NCBI RefSeq assembly: GCF_027158205.1
Contig: NZ_JAPVLU010000007.1
Coordinates: 62,001-126,000, forward strand
Direction of reading: 5' to 3'
Origin: Streptomyces sp. H39-S7
Lineage (GTDB): Bacteria > Actinomycetota > Actinomycetes > Streptomycetales > Streptomycetaceae
DNA length: 64,000 nucleotides
The notes under the pieces: model-generated
Databases searched by the model: none
What the model was told of the DNA's origin: nothing
Seen by the model: only the letters and a program-made list of their open reading frames with translations
Made by a program: the position numbers and the translations under genes
In this document: one piece after another, positions 17,080 through 26,294 of the stretch
Position numbering within the stretch: the stretch's first letter is position 1
Layout: each line of letters opens with the position of its first letter

Positions 17080-17613
17080 ATGACGGTCTTCGATACCGAC
17101 ACCGACCTCCTGCCGCTGGTACTGCGGCCCTACAAAGCGCATTGCAAGTACCTCACGTCCGCCGTGGTCACGGCGGAGGACGGCCGGGTCTCGGCCGAGT
17201 GCGAGTTCTCCATCGCCGAGTCGTGCTACATCGACGACACCGGCCATCTCAACGCGGTGGAAGTGAACATCAGTTACAACCAGATGATGTATTACGTGGT
17301 CGCCAAATCCGTCAAGGAAGGGCTGCTGCCGGAATTCGGCTCCTGGACGCTGGAGGACTACTGGCGGCACCAGCTGCCCGACATCCTCATCGCGCGGTTC
17401 GGCGGGAGTTTCCGCCGTCCCATCAACGCCCGCGCCTTCTCCGGCGGATTCGAGATCCGCACCGTGGACCGGCGCACCCCCGGCGGCGGTGATCCGCTGA
17501 TCATCGCGGACACCTCCTACCGGTACTGGGACGCGGCGGGCGGCCGCTGCGACGGCGAGGTGAAGCTCGCCTTCGTCAACGCCTTCGACGAAGCGGTCGC
17601 CGGTACGTCGTGA
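17080..17613 (+). CDS. scoD: ScoD/FcoT-like hotdog-fold protein
   Basis: A 177-residue protein resembling FcoT (Rv0098) and ScoD, hotdog-fold proteins once called thioesterases. In the isonitrile pathway this step installs the glycine-derived nitrogen at the beta-carbon of an enoyl-ACP and/or releases the beta-amino acid adduct. The segment NISYNQMMYYVVAKSVKEG (about residues 65-83) is the long central helix region of the fold. It lies 4 bases after scoE and overlaps or abuts the ligase gene. The gene set scoE-scoD-scoC-scoB-scoA is in the same order as Rv0097-Rv0101, which is the main support for the call. Confidence 0.85.
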   Translation: MTVFDTDTDLLPLVLRPYKAHCKYLTSAVVTAEDGRVSAECEFSIAESCYIDDTGHLNAVEVNISYNQMMYYVVAKSVKEGLLPEFGSWTLEDYWRHQLPDILIARFGGSFRRPINARAFSGGFEIRTVDRRTPGGGDPLIIADTSYRYWDAAGGRCDGEVKLAFVNAFDEAVAGTS

Positions 17614-17681
17614 GGCTCCCACAACCGCCGCGCGCCGCCGCCCGTTCAGCGGCGGCGCGCGGCCCGGAAAGGACAGTGGCT

Positions 17682-19289
17682 GTGAGCACCGTGGGTCGTC
17701 CGCAGGACGACGAACAACCGTATTACCCGTTCCTGCGGACGCTGTGGGAGACCGTGGCGTTCCACGCCGCCCAGCGGCCGGGGACCGTGGCCGTCCGCTG
17801 CGAGGACCGCACGCTCACCTACGAGGACCTGCACCGGGAGAGCAACCGCGTCGCCCACGCGATCCGGGCGGCGGGTCTCGCGCCGGGAGCGCGGGTCGCC
17901 TACCTCGGCCGGGAGTCCGAGCACTACTACGTGATCCTCTTCGCGTGCGCCAAGAGCGGGACGGTGCTGGTGCCGGTCAACTGGCGTCTCACCGCTCCTG
18001 AGGTGAGTCACATCCTTGAGGACTCGGCGAGTGAACTGCTGTTCCTGGAGGACGAGTTCACCCGGGTCGTCGACCGGATGCCGACCGACCCGCCGGGCAC
18101 GGTGGTCCTTCTCGACGCTGTTTCCACCGAGGACCGGCCGGCCTACCAGGCCTGGAAGGACGGCCGCCCGGACACCGACCCGCACCCCGCGTCGGGCCCC
18201 GACGACGCCATAGCCCAGCTCTACACCAGCGGAACCACCGGGCTGCCCAAGGGCGTCGTCCTCGCGCACCGCAGCTTCTTCGCCGTGCGGGACGCTCTCG
18301 CCCGGGAGGATCTGGACTGGATCGACTGGCGGACCGGCGACATCGCCCTCGTCGGCATCCCCGGCTTCCACATCGGCGGCCTGTGGTGGGCCACCCAGAA
18401 CTTCAACGCCGGGGTGACGGTGGTGGCGATGCGCGCCTTCTCCGCCCCCGACGCCGTCGCCCTCATCCGCGACCTCGGCATCACCACCGCCTGCGTGGTG
18501 CCCGCGATGCTGCGCATGATCCTCGCCGAACCCGGAGTGCGGCCGGCGGACTTCGGCACCCTGCGGAAGATCGTCTACGGCGGTTCGCCGATCTCCGAGA
18601 CGCTGCTGGAACAGAGTCTGGCGATGTTCGGCAGCGACTTCGCCCAGATCTACGGCCTGACCGAGACCGGCAACACGGCGGTGTGCCTGCCGCCCGCCGC
18701 GCACGTACCCGGCGGGGCGCGGATGAAGGCCGCCGGACGGCCGTACCCGGGCATCGGCTGCAAGGTGATCGACGACCGGGGCGAACCGCTGCCGCCCGGC
18801 ACCGTCGGCGAGGTGTGCCTGGCCACCCCGGCCCGGATGCTGGAGTACTGGGGCCTGCCCGACAAGACCCGCGAGACGCTCGTCGACGGCTGGGTGCACA
18901 CAGGGGACGCCGGGTACCTGGACGACGAGGGCTACGTCTTCATCAGCGACCGCATCAAGGACGCCGTGATCGTGGCCGGCGAGAACGTCTACCCGGCCGA
19001 GATCGAGTCGGCGCTGGAAGCACACCCGGGTGTCGCGGAGGCCGTCGTCGTCGGAGCGCCGGACGAGCGCTGGGGCGAGAGCGTCCGGGCCTTCGTCGTC
19101 GCCGTCCCGGGCCAGGAGCCGCCCAGGCCCCGGGACCTGCACCGCTTCCTGGTGGAACGGCTGGCCGCGTTCAAGCTGCCCGCCACCTACGAGTTCATCG
19201 ACCACGTGCCCCGCAATCCGAGCGGCAAGATCCTGCGCCGGGAGCTGCGCGACCGTTTCTGGGACGACGCCCGGCGCAAGGTCAACTGA
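17682..19289 (+). CDS. scoC: ScoC/FadD10-like fatty acyl-ACP ligase
   Basis: A 535-residue ANL-superfamily ligase, close to the size of FadD10. It shows the phosphate-binding loop LYTSGTTGLPKG (about residues 180-191), YGLTETG (about 323), GDAGYLDDEGYVFISDR (about 408-424) and the C-terminal catalytic lysine in NPSGKILRREL. In this pathway it adenylates a short-to-medium chain (beta-amino or enoic) acid and loads it on the partner ACP rather than CoA. GTG 17682 follows AAAGGA by 8 bases; an in-frame GTG at 17610 overlapping the scoD stop would add a 24-residue low-complexity leader and is less likely. The ACP gene starts 46 bases downstream. Confidence 0.88.
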   Translation: MSTVGRPQDDEQPYYPFLRTLWETVAFHAAQRPGTVAVRCEDRTLTYEDLHRESNRVAHAIRAAGLAPGARVAYLGRESEHYYVILFACAKSGTVLVPVNWRLTAPEVSHILEDSASELLFLEDEFTRVVDRMPTDPPGTVVLLDAVSTEDRPAYQAWKDGRPDTDPHPASGPDDAIAQLYTSGTTGLPKGVVLAHRSFFAVRDALAREDLDWIDWRTGDIALVGIPGFHIGGLWWATQNFNAGVTVVAMRAFSAPDAVALIRDLGITTACVVPAMLRMILAEPGVRPADFGTLRKIVYGGSPISETLLEQSLAMFGSDFAQIYGLTETGNTAVCLPPAAHVPGGARMKAAGRPYPGIGCKVIDDRGEPLPPGTVGEVCLATPARMLEYWGLPDKTRETLVDGWVHTGDAGYLDDEGYVFISDRIKDAVIVAGENVYPAEIESALEAHPGVAEAVVVGAPDERWGESVRAFVVAVPGQEPPRPRDLHRFLVERLAAFKLPATYEFIDHVPRNPSGKILRRELRDRFWDDARRKVN

Positions 19290-19335
19290 CCCCGGCGCCT
19301 CCGCTGCGTCCCGCGTGACCTTCGAGAGAGACCAC

Positions 19336-19626
19336 ATGACTGTGCCTGAGCCCCTGACGCCCTCACCGTCCCCGACGCCCCTGACCCTCGCGGACTTCCG
19401 CGCGGACCTGGCCGAGTTCCTCCACCAGCGGCCCGAGGAGGTCGACCTGGAGGAGAACCCGCTCTACGCCGGCCTGGACTCGCTGCGCATCGTCACCCTC
19501 GCCGAGCGCTGGCGCGCGGCCGGATCCGAGGTCAGCTTCGTCGAGCTGGCGGAACGCACCTCCTTCGCCCAGTGGTGGCAGCTGCTGGCGGACCGGCAGT
19601 CCGGAGGCGCACATGCCGACGCCTGA
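19336..19626 (+). CDS. scoB: ScoB-like stand-alone acyl carrier protein
   Basis: A 96-residue carrier protein with a Pro-rich N-terminal tail (about residues 1-18) and the phosphopantetheine site GLDSLRIVTLAERW (Ser at about 49). GAGAGAG ends 5 bases before ATG 19336. Its last 14 bases overlap the NRPS start, so the two are translationally linked. It is the expected carrier for the ScoC product and donor to the NRPS condensation domain. It is distinct from the ACP fused to the KASIII, so this locus has two carrier proteins. Confidence 0.88.
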   Translation: MTVPEPLTPSPSPTPLTLADFRADLAEFLHQRPEEVDLEENPLYAGLDSLRIVTLAERWRAAGSEVSFVELAERTSFAQWWQLLADRQSGGAHADA

Positions 19627-22600
19627 CACCCGCAGCGCGCCCGGGGGCCGGCGGGCCCTGCTCACCGGGCAGGAGGGCATCTGGACCGGCCATCAGCTCG
19701 ACGGGGAGAGCCCCGCCTACAACACCGCCGAATACGTGCAGATCCACGGGCCGGTCGACGTGGCGGCGTTCGACAAGGCCCTGCACCACGTCGTCGGCGA
19801 GGTCGAGGCGCTGAACGTGCGGTTCACCGAGGTCGACGGCCGGCCGTGGGAGATCGCGGTGCCGGCCGTGGACTGGCGGCTGCACACCGCCGACCTCACC
19901 GCCGAGCCGGACCCGCGGGCCGCCGCCGCCGACTGGATGCGGCACGATCTGGCGCGCCCGGTGGACCTCGCGCACGACCCCGTCTTCGGGCACGCGCTGC
20001 TGCAGACCGGTCCCGCGGAGTTCCTCTGGTACCACCGCGTCCACCACATCGCGCTCGACGGGTTCGGCCTGTCGCTCGTCGCCCGCCGGGTCGCGCAGGT
20101 CTACACGGCGCTGGCCGAGGGCACCCCGCTGGGGGAGAGCGGCTTCGGTACCCTGGAATCGGTCTTCGAGGAGGACCGGGCCTATCTCGCGTCGAAGCGG
20201 CGGGAGACCGACGGGGCGTACTGGACCGGGCGCTTCGCGGACCGCCCGACGGTACCCAGCCTCGCCGACCGGTCCGCGCTGCCCGCCCGTACCTTCCTGC
20301 GGAGGATGACCGACCTCGGCGCGCCGGAGACCGAAACGCTGCGCGCGGTCGCCCGCGAGCTCTCCGTCACCTGGTCCGACGTGGTGCTCGCGGTCACCGC
20401 CGGGTACCTCGGCCAGGTGTCGGGCGAGCCCGAAGTGGTCCTGAGCCTGCCCGTGATGGGCCGGCTCGGCTCGGTGTCGCTGCGGGTGCCCTGCATGGTC
20501 CGCAACGTCCTGCCGCTGCGGATCGCGGTCGGCCCGGGCGACACGCTGCGCGAGCTGGCCACCCGCGTCTCGGCGGAGCTGCGCGCCGGGCTGCCGCACC
20601 AGCGCTACCGGTACGAGCACCTGCGCCGGGAACTGCGCCTGGTCGGCGGCAGGCGCCGGCTGTCGGGCCCCGGCGTCAACATCATGCCCTTCGAGTACGA
20701 CCTGCGCTTCGCCGGGCACCGCAGCACCGTCCACAACGTGTCGGCGGGACCGGTCGACGACCTGTCCGTCAACGTCTACGACCGGGCCGAGGGCGAGGGC
20801 CTGCGGTTCGCCTTCGACGCGCACCCGGAGCTGTACGACGAGGCCGCACTCGCCCGGCACCAGCACGCGGTGCTGGCCCTGCTGAACGACGCGACGGCCG
20901 CACCGGACCGTCCGCTCGGCGAGCTGGGCACCCGCCCGGCCGCCCCGCGGCCCGCCAGGACCGCCGTCACCCTCGACGGGGGACCACTGCCGCGTCCCGC
21001 GCGTTCCGTCGTCGACCTGATCACCGCGCACGCCGCCACCCGCGGGGACGCGACGGCCGTCGCGTTCGACGGCGCCACGCTCAGCTACGCGGAACTGCTG
21101 GCGGCCGCGGGCGGCGTGGCCGGCCGGCTGGCCGGCCACGGCACCGGGCCCGGGGACACGGTGATCGTCGCGCTGCCGCGTGGCACCGAGGCGGTCGCCG
21201 CCATCCTCGGCGTCCTCCTCGCGGGCGCCGCCTACTGCCCGGTGGACCCCGGCGCCCCGGCCGCCCGGATCGACACGCTGTGCGCCGAGTCCGGAGCGGG
21301 GGCCGTCATCACCACGGCCGGGTACACCGAGCGGTTCGCGGGCAGCGGTCTGCCCCGGCTCCTGCTGGAGGGAGGGAAGTCCCTGGACGTCGTGGGGCCG
21401 CCGCCCTCCCCGGCGGAGCCGGACCCGGACCGCCTCGCGTACGTCATCCACACCTCCGGATCCACCGGCCGGCCCAAGGGCGTCGAGATCAGCCATGCCG
21501 CGCTGGCGCACTTCGTCGCGGGGGCGAGCGACCGGTACGGGATCGGCCCGGACGACCGCGTCCTGCAGTTCGCGCCGCTGCACTTCGACGCCAGCGTGGA
21601 GGAGATCTTCCTGACCCTCTGCGCCGGCGCCGCGCTCGTGGTGCGCACCGACGCGATGACCGAGTCCGTCCCGGTCCTGCTGCGGTCCTGCGAGCGGTTG
21701 GGGATCACCGTCCTCGACCTGCCGACGGCGTACTGGCACGAGCTGGCCTACGCGGTCTCGACCGGCGCCGCGGCGCTGCCGCCGAAGCTGCGGACCGTGA
21801 TCATCGGCGGTGAGGCGGCGCTGCCGGAGCGGGTGGACCGCTGGCGGGACGCCGTCGGGACCTCGGTGCGGCTGTTCAACACCTACGGGCCGACGGAGGC
21901 GACCGTGGTGGCCACCACGGCGGAGCTGCAGGTGCCGGAACTTGCGCGCGGGGACGTCCCGATCGGCCGCCCGCTGGCCGGTACCCGGGCCGTCGTCGTC
22001 ACACCGTCCGCGGACGACGCCGGCGCGGACTCCGCCGTCGGCGAGCTGTATCTCGTCGGCGACGCGCTCGCCCGGGGCTACCGCGGCGGCGCGGGCGGCG
22101 ACAGCGCGCGGTTCCAGCCGCTGCCCGAGCTGGCGGACCGGCCGCGCGCGTACCGGACCGGGGACCTCGTACGGCTCGGAGCGGACGGACAGCTCCGGTT
22201 CGTGGGCCGCGCCGACGCCGAGTTCAAGATCAGCGGGCACCGGGTACAGCCGGCGGAGGTGGAGACCGTCCTGCTCACCCATGACGCGATACGGGAGGCG
22301 GCCGTCGTCGGGCAGGTGCTGGCGGACGGTACGCGCCGCCTCGTCGCGCACGTCGTCGCCGACCCGCCGGCGCCGTCGGCCGCCGAGGTGCGCGAGCACC
22401 TGCGAGCCACGCTGCCCGCCGCGATGATCCCGTCCGCCGTCGTCCTCACCGGCCGGCTGCCCCGCACGAGCGCCGGCAAGATCGACCGCAACGCGCTGGC
22501 GGCACCGGCGGTGGCAGCGCCCCCCGTGCCGTCCGACGAGGAGGCCGCGGGCGGCGACAACCGTACGGAACAGGTCGTCATCGCCGCCTGGGCCCGGATC

Positions 22601-24067
22601 CTGGGCACCGCGGACATCAACCCGCAGGACGACTTCTTCGACCTCGGAGCGCAGTCGCTGCAGGCGATCCAGGTCGCCAACCGGCTCGGGGTGGAGCTGG
22701 AGACCGACGTACGCGTCGCCTGGCTCTTCCAGTACCCGACGGCCGCCGAACTCGCCCGTCATCTGGACGACCAGCACGGCCCGGCCGTACCCGGAGCCGT
22801 GCACCGCGGCGCGGTGCCGGACGCCGTCCTCGCCGACGCGGTCCTCGACGACGACATCACCGTCCGTCCCCCCGGACGCACCGCACCCGCGTCTCCGCCG
22901 CGCCGGGTACTGCTGACCGGGGCGACCGGCTTCGTCGGCGCCCACCTGCTCACCGAGTTGCTGACGGCCACCGACGCGGAAGTGGTCTGCCTGGTGCGGG
23001 CCGAGGACCGGGCAGCGGCGGAGGGCCGGATCCAGCGGGCGCTCGCCGCGCAGGAACTGACCCTGCCGCCCGGATCCGAGCACCGTGTCGTCGCCGAACC
23101 GGGCGACCTCGCCCGCCCGCTGCTCGGACTCACCGAGGGGCGCTACGCGGAACTCGCGTCCGGCTGCGACGCGATCTACCACAACGCGGCGACCGTCAGC
23201 ATCATGCGCGAGTACGCCAGCCTGCGCGGGCCCAACGTGGAGTCCACCCGGCAACTGCTGCGGATGGCGGCGGCCCGCTCGCTGCCGTTCCACCTCGTCT
23301 CCACCCTGTCCGTCGCGCCGCCCGCCGGAGCGAGCCCCGAGGTCGCGGAGACGTTCCTGCCCCCGCATCCGGGCCTTGCCTACGGCTATCAGCAGTCCAA
23401 GTGGGCCGCGGAGCGGCTGGTGGAACAGGCGGCGGAGCGCGGGCTGCCCGTCACGGTGCACCGGCTCGGCCGGGTCGTCGGCGCGGCCGGCACCGGCTAC
23501 GTCAACGAGCGCGACTTCCTGTGGAGCGTGCTGCGCGCCGGCATCCCGGCCGGCATCGTGCCCGACCTGTTCGAGGCCGAGGTGTGGACGCCGGTCGACT
23601 ACGTGGCGCAGGCCGTCGTACGGCTGTCCGCCGAGGTGACGGCGGCGGCTCCGGCCGAACGGCCGGTGTACAACCACGCTCCGGTGCCGACCGTCCGGCT
23701 GGCCGATCTCTACGCCTGGATAAGAGAGTTCGGGTACCCCGTGGAGTGCATGCCCCTCGCGCGGTGGCGGGCGGAACTGCCGCGCGCCGCCGATGTCGCC
23801 ACCACCACGCTGGCGTTCTTCGACACCTGGACCGGCGACGACTCCGTTGCTGACGAGACGGCCGGCGGAGCCGTCGCCGAACCCGTGCTGGGGCTGGGCC
23901 GGGTCGTCGCCGACAACCTGCTGCGCGGGCTCGACGGCAGCGGCATCTCCTGCCCGCCCGTCGACCGGGAGTTGGTCTTCCGGTACCTGGAGCGCTGCGT
24001 GGCGACGGGGGCGCTGCCGCCGCCCGCCCGGCGGGGTCCCCGCGTCCCCCGACAGGCCCGCCGCTGA
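19613..24067 (+). CDS. scoA: ScoA-like single-module NRPS (C-A-T-R)
   Basis: A 1484-residue synthetase. Condensation domain about 1-440, with HHIALDG (His144, His145, Asp149). Adenylation about 462-960, with HTSGSTGRPKG, NTYGPTEAT, YRTGDLV, KISGHRVQPAEVE and the catalytic Lys in TSAGKIDRN; FDASVEEIF keeps the Asp that holds an alpha-amino group. Carrier domain about 985-1060 with LGAQSL. Terminal thioester reductase about 1098-1484 with LTGATGFVGAHLL and YGYQQSKWAAE. Known homologues (ScoA, Rv0101) acylate both amino groups of lysine or ornithine and release the product reductively as an aldehyde or alcohol. The amino acid here cannot be read with certainty. GC bias is uniform, with no sign of a broken domain. 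Confidence 0.93.
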   Translation: MPTPDTRSAPGGRRALLTGQEGIWTGHQLDGESPAYNTAEYVQIHGPVDVAAFDKALHHVVGEVEALNVRFTEVDGRPWEIAVPAVDWRLHTADLTAEPDPRAAAADWMRHDLARPVDLAHDPVFGHALLQTGPAEFLWYHRVHHIALDGFGLSLVARRVAQVYTALAEGTPLGESGFGTLESVFEEDRAYLASKRRETDGAYWTGRFADRPTVPSLADRSALPARTFLRRMTDLGAPETETLRAVARELSVTWSDVVLAVTAGYLGQVSGEPEVVLSLPVMGRLGSVSLRVPCMVRNVLPLRIAVGPGDTLRELATRVSAELRAGLPHQRYRYEHLRRELRLVGGRRRLSGPGVNIMPFEYDLRFAGHRSTVHNVSAGPVDDLSVNVYDRAEGEGLRFAFDAHPELYDEAALARHQHAVLALLNDATAAPDRPLGELGTRPAAPRPARTAVTLDGGPLPRPARSVVDLITAHAATRGDATAVAFDGATLSYAELLAAAGGVAGRLAGHGTGPGDTVIVALPRGTEAVAAILGVLLAGAAYCPVDPGAPAARIDTLCAESGAGAVITTAGYTERFAGSGLPRLLLEGGKSLDVVGPPPSPAEPDPDRLAYVIHTSGSTGRPKGVEISHAALAHFVAGASDRYGIGPDDRVLQFAPLHFDASVEEIFLTLCAGAALVVRTDAMTESVPVLLRSCERLGITVLDLPTAYWHELAYAVSTGAAALPPKLRTVIIGGEAALPERVDRWRDAVGTSVRLFNTYGPTEATVVATTAELQVPELARGDVPIGRPLAGTRAVVVTPSADDAGADSAVGELYLVGDALARGYRGGAGGDSARFQPLPELADRPRAYRTGDLVRLGADGQLRFVGRADAEFKISGHRVQPAEVETVLLTHDAIREAAVVGQVLADGTRRLVAHVVADPPAPSAAEVREHLRATLPAAMIPSAVVLTGRLPRTSAGKIDRNALAAPAVAAPPVPSDEEAAGGDNRTEQVVIAAWARILGTADINPQDDFFDLGAQSLQAIQVANRLGVELETDVRVAWLFQYPTAAELARHLDDQHGPAVPGAVHRGAVPDAVLADAVLDDDITVRPPGRTAPASPPRRVLLTGATGFVGAHLLTELLTATDAEVVCLVRAEDRAAAEGRIQRALAAQELTLPPGSEHRVVAEPGDLARPLLGLTEGRYAELASGCDAIYHNAATVSIMREYASLRGPNVESTRQLLRMAAARSLPFHLVSTLSVAPPAGASPEVAETFLPPHPGLAYGYQQSKWAAERLVEQAAERGLPVTVHRLGRVVGAAGTGYVNERDFLWSVLRAGIPAGIVPDLFEAEVWTPVDYVAQAVVRLSAEVTAAAPAERPVYNHAPVPTVRLADLYAWIREFGYPVECMPLARWRAELPRAADVATTTLAFFDTWTGDDSVADETAGGAVAEPVLGLGRVVADNLLRGLDGSGISCPPVDRELVFRYLERCVATGALPPPARRGPRVPRQARR

Positions 24068-24114
24068 TCCGTCGCCGATCCGGAAGATCTGGTTCACGAC
24101 ATCCGGGAACCCGG

Positions 24115-24149
24115 GCGGACTCCGCTCCGACTACTGAAGCGGAGTCCGC
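24115..24149 (+). terminator. perfect hairpin between NRPS and ABC importer genes
   Basis: Two 12-base arms (GCGGACTCCGCT, 24115-24126, and its exact complement, 24138-24149) with an 11-base loop. It sits in the 102-base gap between the NRPS stop and the ribosome binding site of the substrate-binding protein gene. No T-run follows. It could partly stop transcription or protect transcript ends, letting importer expression differ from that of the synthetase. Confidence 0.6.
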
Positions 24150-24169
24150 ACCCCCCCCGAGGAGCCCGC

Positions 24170-25234
24170 ATGTCATGGAAACGGCCAACCGCCGCATTCG
24201 CGGTCGGAGCGCTCTGTCTGGCCACCGCCGCCTGCGGCTTCTCGTCGAGGACGGCGGCCTCCGCGGGCGAAGCGGAACCACCGGGGCCCGGCTACCCGGT
24301 CACCGTCACCGACTGCGGGCAGACCACCACCTACACCAAGGCGCCCGGCCGTGTCGTCGTCATGAACGGCGCGTCCGTCGCCGAGGTGTCCTCGATGCTC
24401 GCCCTCGGGCTCGGTGACCGCATCGTCGCCAACGCCCAGTCCTACGGCATGTCGGAGGTGCCGGGACGGGTCCAGGAGATCGCGAAGCTGCCCACCGGGG
24501 GAGTGAAGCTCAACGACATCCAGGACATCCCGCGCGAGGCGATGCTCAACCTCCGCCCGGACTTTGTGCTGTCCACGACCGGGTTCGGCTTCGACCCGAA
24601 GAACGGCTACGCCACCCGCAAGGACCTCGCGACGATCGGTGCGCACACCTACATGCCGGTCAAGGGCTGCGACGACGCGAGCTCCGTCAAGGGCCCGCCG
24701 TCCATCGACGACAGCTACTCGATGCTGCGCGACCTCGGCAGGATCTTCGGCGTCAGCGCCCGCGCCGAGAAGCTGATCGCGGACTCCCGCGCGCGCGTCG
24801 CCGCCATCAGCGCCAAGGTCGACGCCAAGCTCAGGACGGCGGCCGGCACCGCTCCGCCGTCGAAGGTGATGGTGATCTTCTCCAACATGTCCATGGGCGC
24901 CAACGAGTTCAGCTCGATCGCGGGTGTCGGGATCTGGAACGACATCCTCGCGAAGGCCGGGGGAGTCAACGCGTTCGCCTCCGTCACGAGCAACTCCTTC
25001 GCCGACCTCAGCAAGGAGAAGGTCGCCGCCGCGCAGGTCGACGCGCTCGTCGTCGTCAGCTACCACGACCCGGATGCCGCCGGCTACGCGCGCAAATTGT
25101 TCGCGCAGTTCCCGCAGTGGAACGCCGCCCGGGACAAGCGGTTCACGGTCCTGTCCGACTCCATCTATCTCGGGCCGAGCAACGACGTCGCCGTCGAGCG
25201 CGTCGCCCGGATGCTGCACCCCGAAGCCCTCTGA
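24170..25234 (+). CDS. siderophore/metal-complex ABC transporter substrate-binding lipoprotein
   Basis: A 354-residue lipoprotein: a short signal peptide ends in the lipobox LATAAC (Cys22). The remainder is a type III (FecB/BtuF-like) binding protein: RVVVMNGASVAEVSSMLALGLGDRIV, then LRPDFVLSTTG and a final VAAAQVDALVV lobe. Proteins of this class carry metal-chelator complexes rather than free ions. It follows the NRPS gene after a perfect hairpin and has GAGGAG before ATG 24170. With the following permease and ATPase it forms a complete importer, so it most likely captures the metal-loaded lipopeptide. Which metal cannot be told from the sequence. Confidence 0.88.
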   Translation: MSWKRPTAAFAVGALCLATAACGFSSRTAASAGEAEPPGPGYPVTVTDCGQTTTYTKAPGRVVVMNGASVAEVSSMLALGLGDRIVANAQSYGMSEVPGRVQEIAKLPTGGVKLNDIQDIPREAMLNLRPDFVLSTTGFGFDPKNGYATRKDLATIGAHTYMPVKGCDDASSVKGPPSIDDSYSMLRDLGRIFGVSARAEKLIADSRARVAAISAKVDAKLRTAAGTAPPSKVMVIFSNMSMGANEFSSIAGVGIWNDILAKAGGVNAFASVTSNSFADLSKEKVAAAQVDALVVVSYHDPDAAGYARKLFAQFPQWNAARDKRFTVLSDSIYLGPSNDVAVERVARMLHPEAL

Positions 25235-25235
25235 C

Positions 25236-26294
25236 GTGCCGCGGATGACCCCACGCGCGATCGGCCCCCGCTCCCCGCTGTCCGTCCTGGTGCTGCTGCC
25301 CGTCCTCCTCGCCCTGCTCGTCCTGGTGATGATGGTCGCTGTCGGCATCGGGGCCGTGAACGTCCCCCTCGGGGACATCTGGCACATCGTCCTCGCCCAC
25401 CTGGGCGGCGGCACCTTCGCCGGCGACCCCGTCCAGGACCAGATCGTCTGGAACTTCCGCATCCCCCGGGTGCTGCTCGCCGCGCTCGCGGGTGGCGGTC
25501 TGGCGGTCGCCGGGGTGGTGCTGCAGGCGGTCGTCGCCAACCCGCTGGCGGACCCCTACGTCCTGGGCGTCTCGTCGGGGGCGTCGCTCGGCGCCGTGCT
25601 GGTCATGACGCTGACCACCGGCGCACTCGGCGGCCTGGGCGTCTCCTCGGCGGCGTTCGCCGGCGCTGTCGCGGCCGTCGCGCTCGTCTTCCTCCTCGGG
25701 CGGCGCGGCGGCCGGCTGGCCCCCACCCGGCTGGTCCTGTCCGGAGTCGCCATCGGCTACCTGTTCCTCGCGGCCACCAGCTATCTGCAACTGCGGGCCA
25801 CCCCCAACGAGCTGCGCTCGGTGATGTTCTGGATGCTCGGCAGCGTCGCCGGGGCGCAGTGGAGCCAGCTGCCGCTGGTGAGCGGCGCGGTACTCGGGAC
25901 GACGGTCCTGCTCGCGCTGTACGGGCGGCGGCTGAACGCGCTGCTGGCCGGGGACGAGTCCGCGACGGCGCTCGGGGTCGAGGTGCACCGGCTGCGGGCC
26001 GCGCTGCTGGTGCTGTCCTCACTGCTGACCGGCACCATCATCGCGGTCGCGGGCGGCATCGGCTTCGTCGGCCTGATGATCCCGCACCTGGTGAGGCTCG
26101 CCGTCGGTGCCGACCACCGCAGGCTGCTGCCGCTCGCCGCGGTGACCGGCGCGATCTACCTCGTCGTCGTCGACCTCCTGTCCCGCACCGTGGACCGGCC
26201 CAACGAACTGCCGCTCGGCATCCTCACCGCCCTCTTCGGCGCGCCGTTCTTCCTGTGGCTGCTGCGCCGCAACAAGAGCTTGGATTCCGTATGA
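25236..26294 (+). CDS. FecCD-family ABC permease
   Basis: About 352 residues with roughly nine or ten membrane spans, typical of the FecCD/BtuC permeases of siderophore and cobalamin importers. It has the conserved IPRVLLAALAGGGLAVAGVVLQAVVANPLADPYVLGVSSGASLGA region and the GFVGLMIPHLVRLAVGADHRRLLPL cytoplasmic coupling loop. GTG 25236 starts one base after the substrate-binding gene stop; ATG 25245 is an equally good start. Its stop overlaps the ATPase start (ATGA). It would form a homodimeric channel for the chelate captured by the neighbouring lipoprotein. Confidence 0.92.
   Translation: MPRMTPRAIGPRSPLSVLVLLPVLLALLVLVMMVAVGIGAVNVPLGDIWHIVLAHLGGGTFAGDPVQDQIVWNFRIPRVLLAALAGGGLAVAGVVLQAVVANPLADPYVLGVSSGASLGAVLVMTLTTGALGGLGVSSAAFAGAVAAVALVFLLGRRGGRLAPTRLVLSGVAIGYLFLAATSYLQLRATPNELRSVMFWMLGSVAGAQWSQLPLVSGAVLGTTVLLALYGRRLNALLAGDESATALGVEVHRLRAALLVLSSLLTGTIIAVAGGIGFVGLMIPHLVRLAVGADHRRLLPLAAVTGAIYLVVVDLLSRTVDRPNELPLGILTALFGAPFFLWLLRRNKSLDSV

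Noticed and set aside
19532..24097. 1521-codon open frame antisense to the NRPS
   Set aside because: It is a G/C-bias shadow of the real NRPS gene, is Arg/Gly/Pro-rich and shows no domain.
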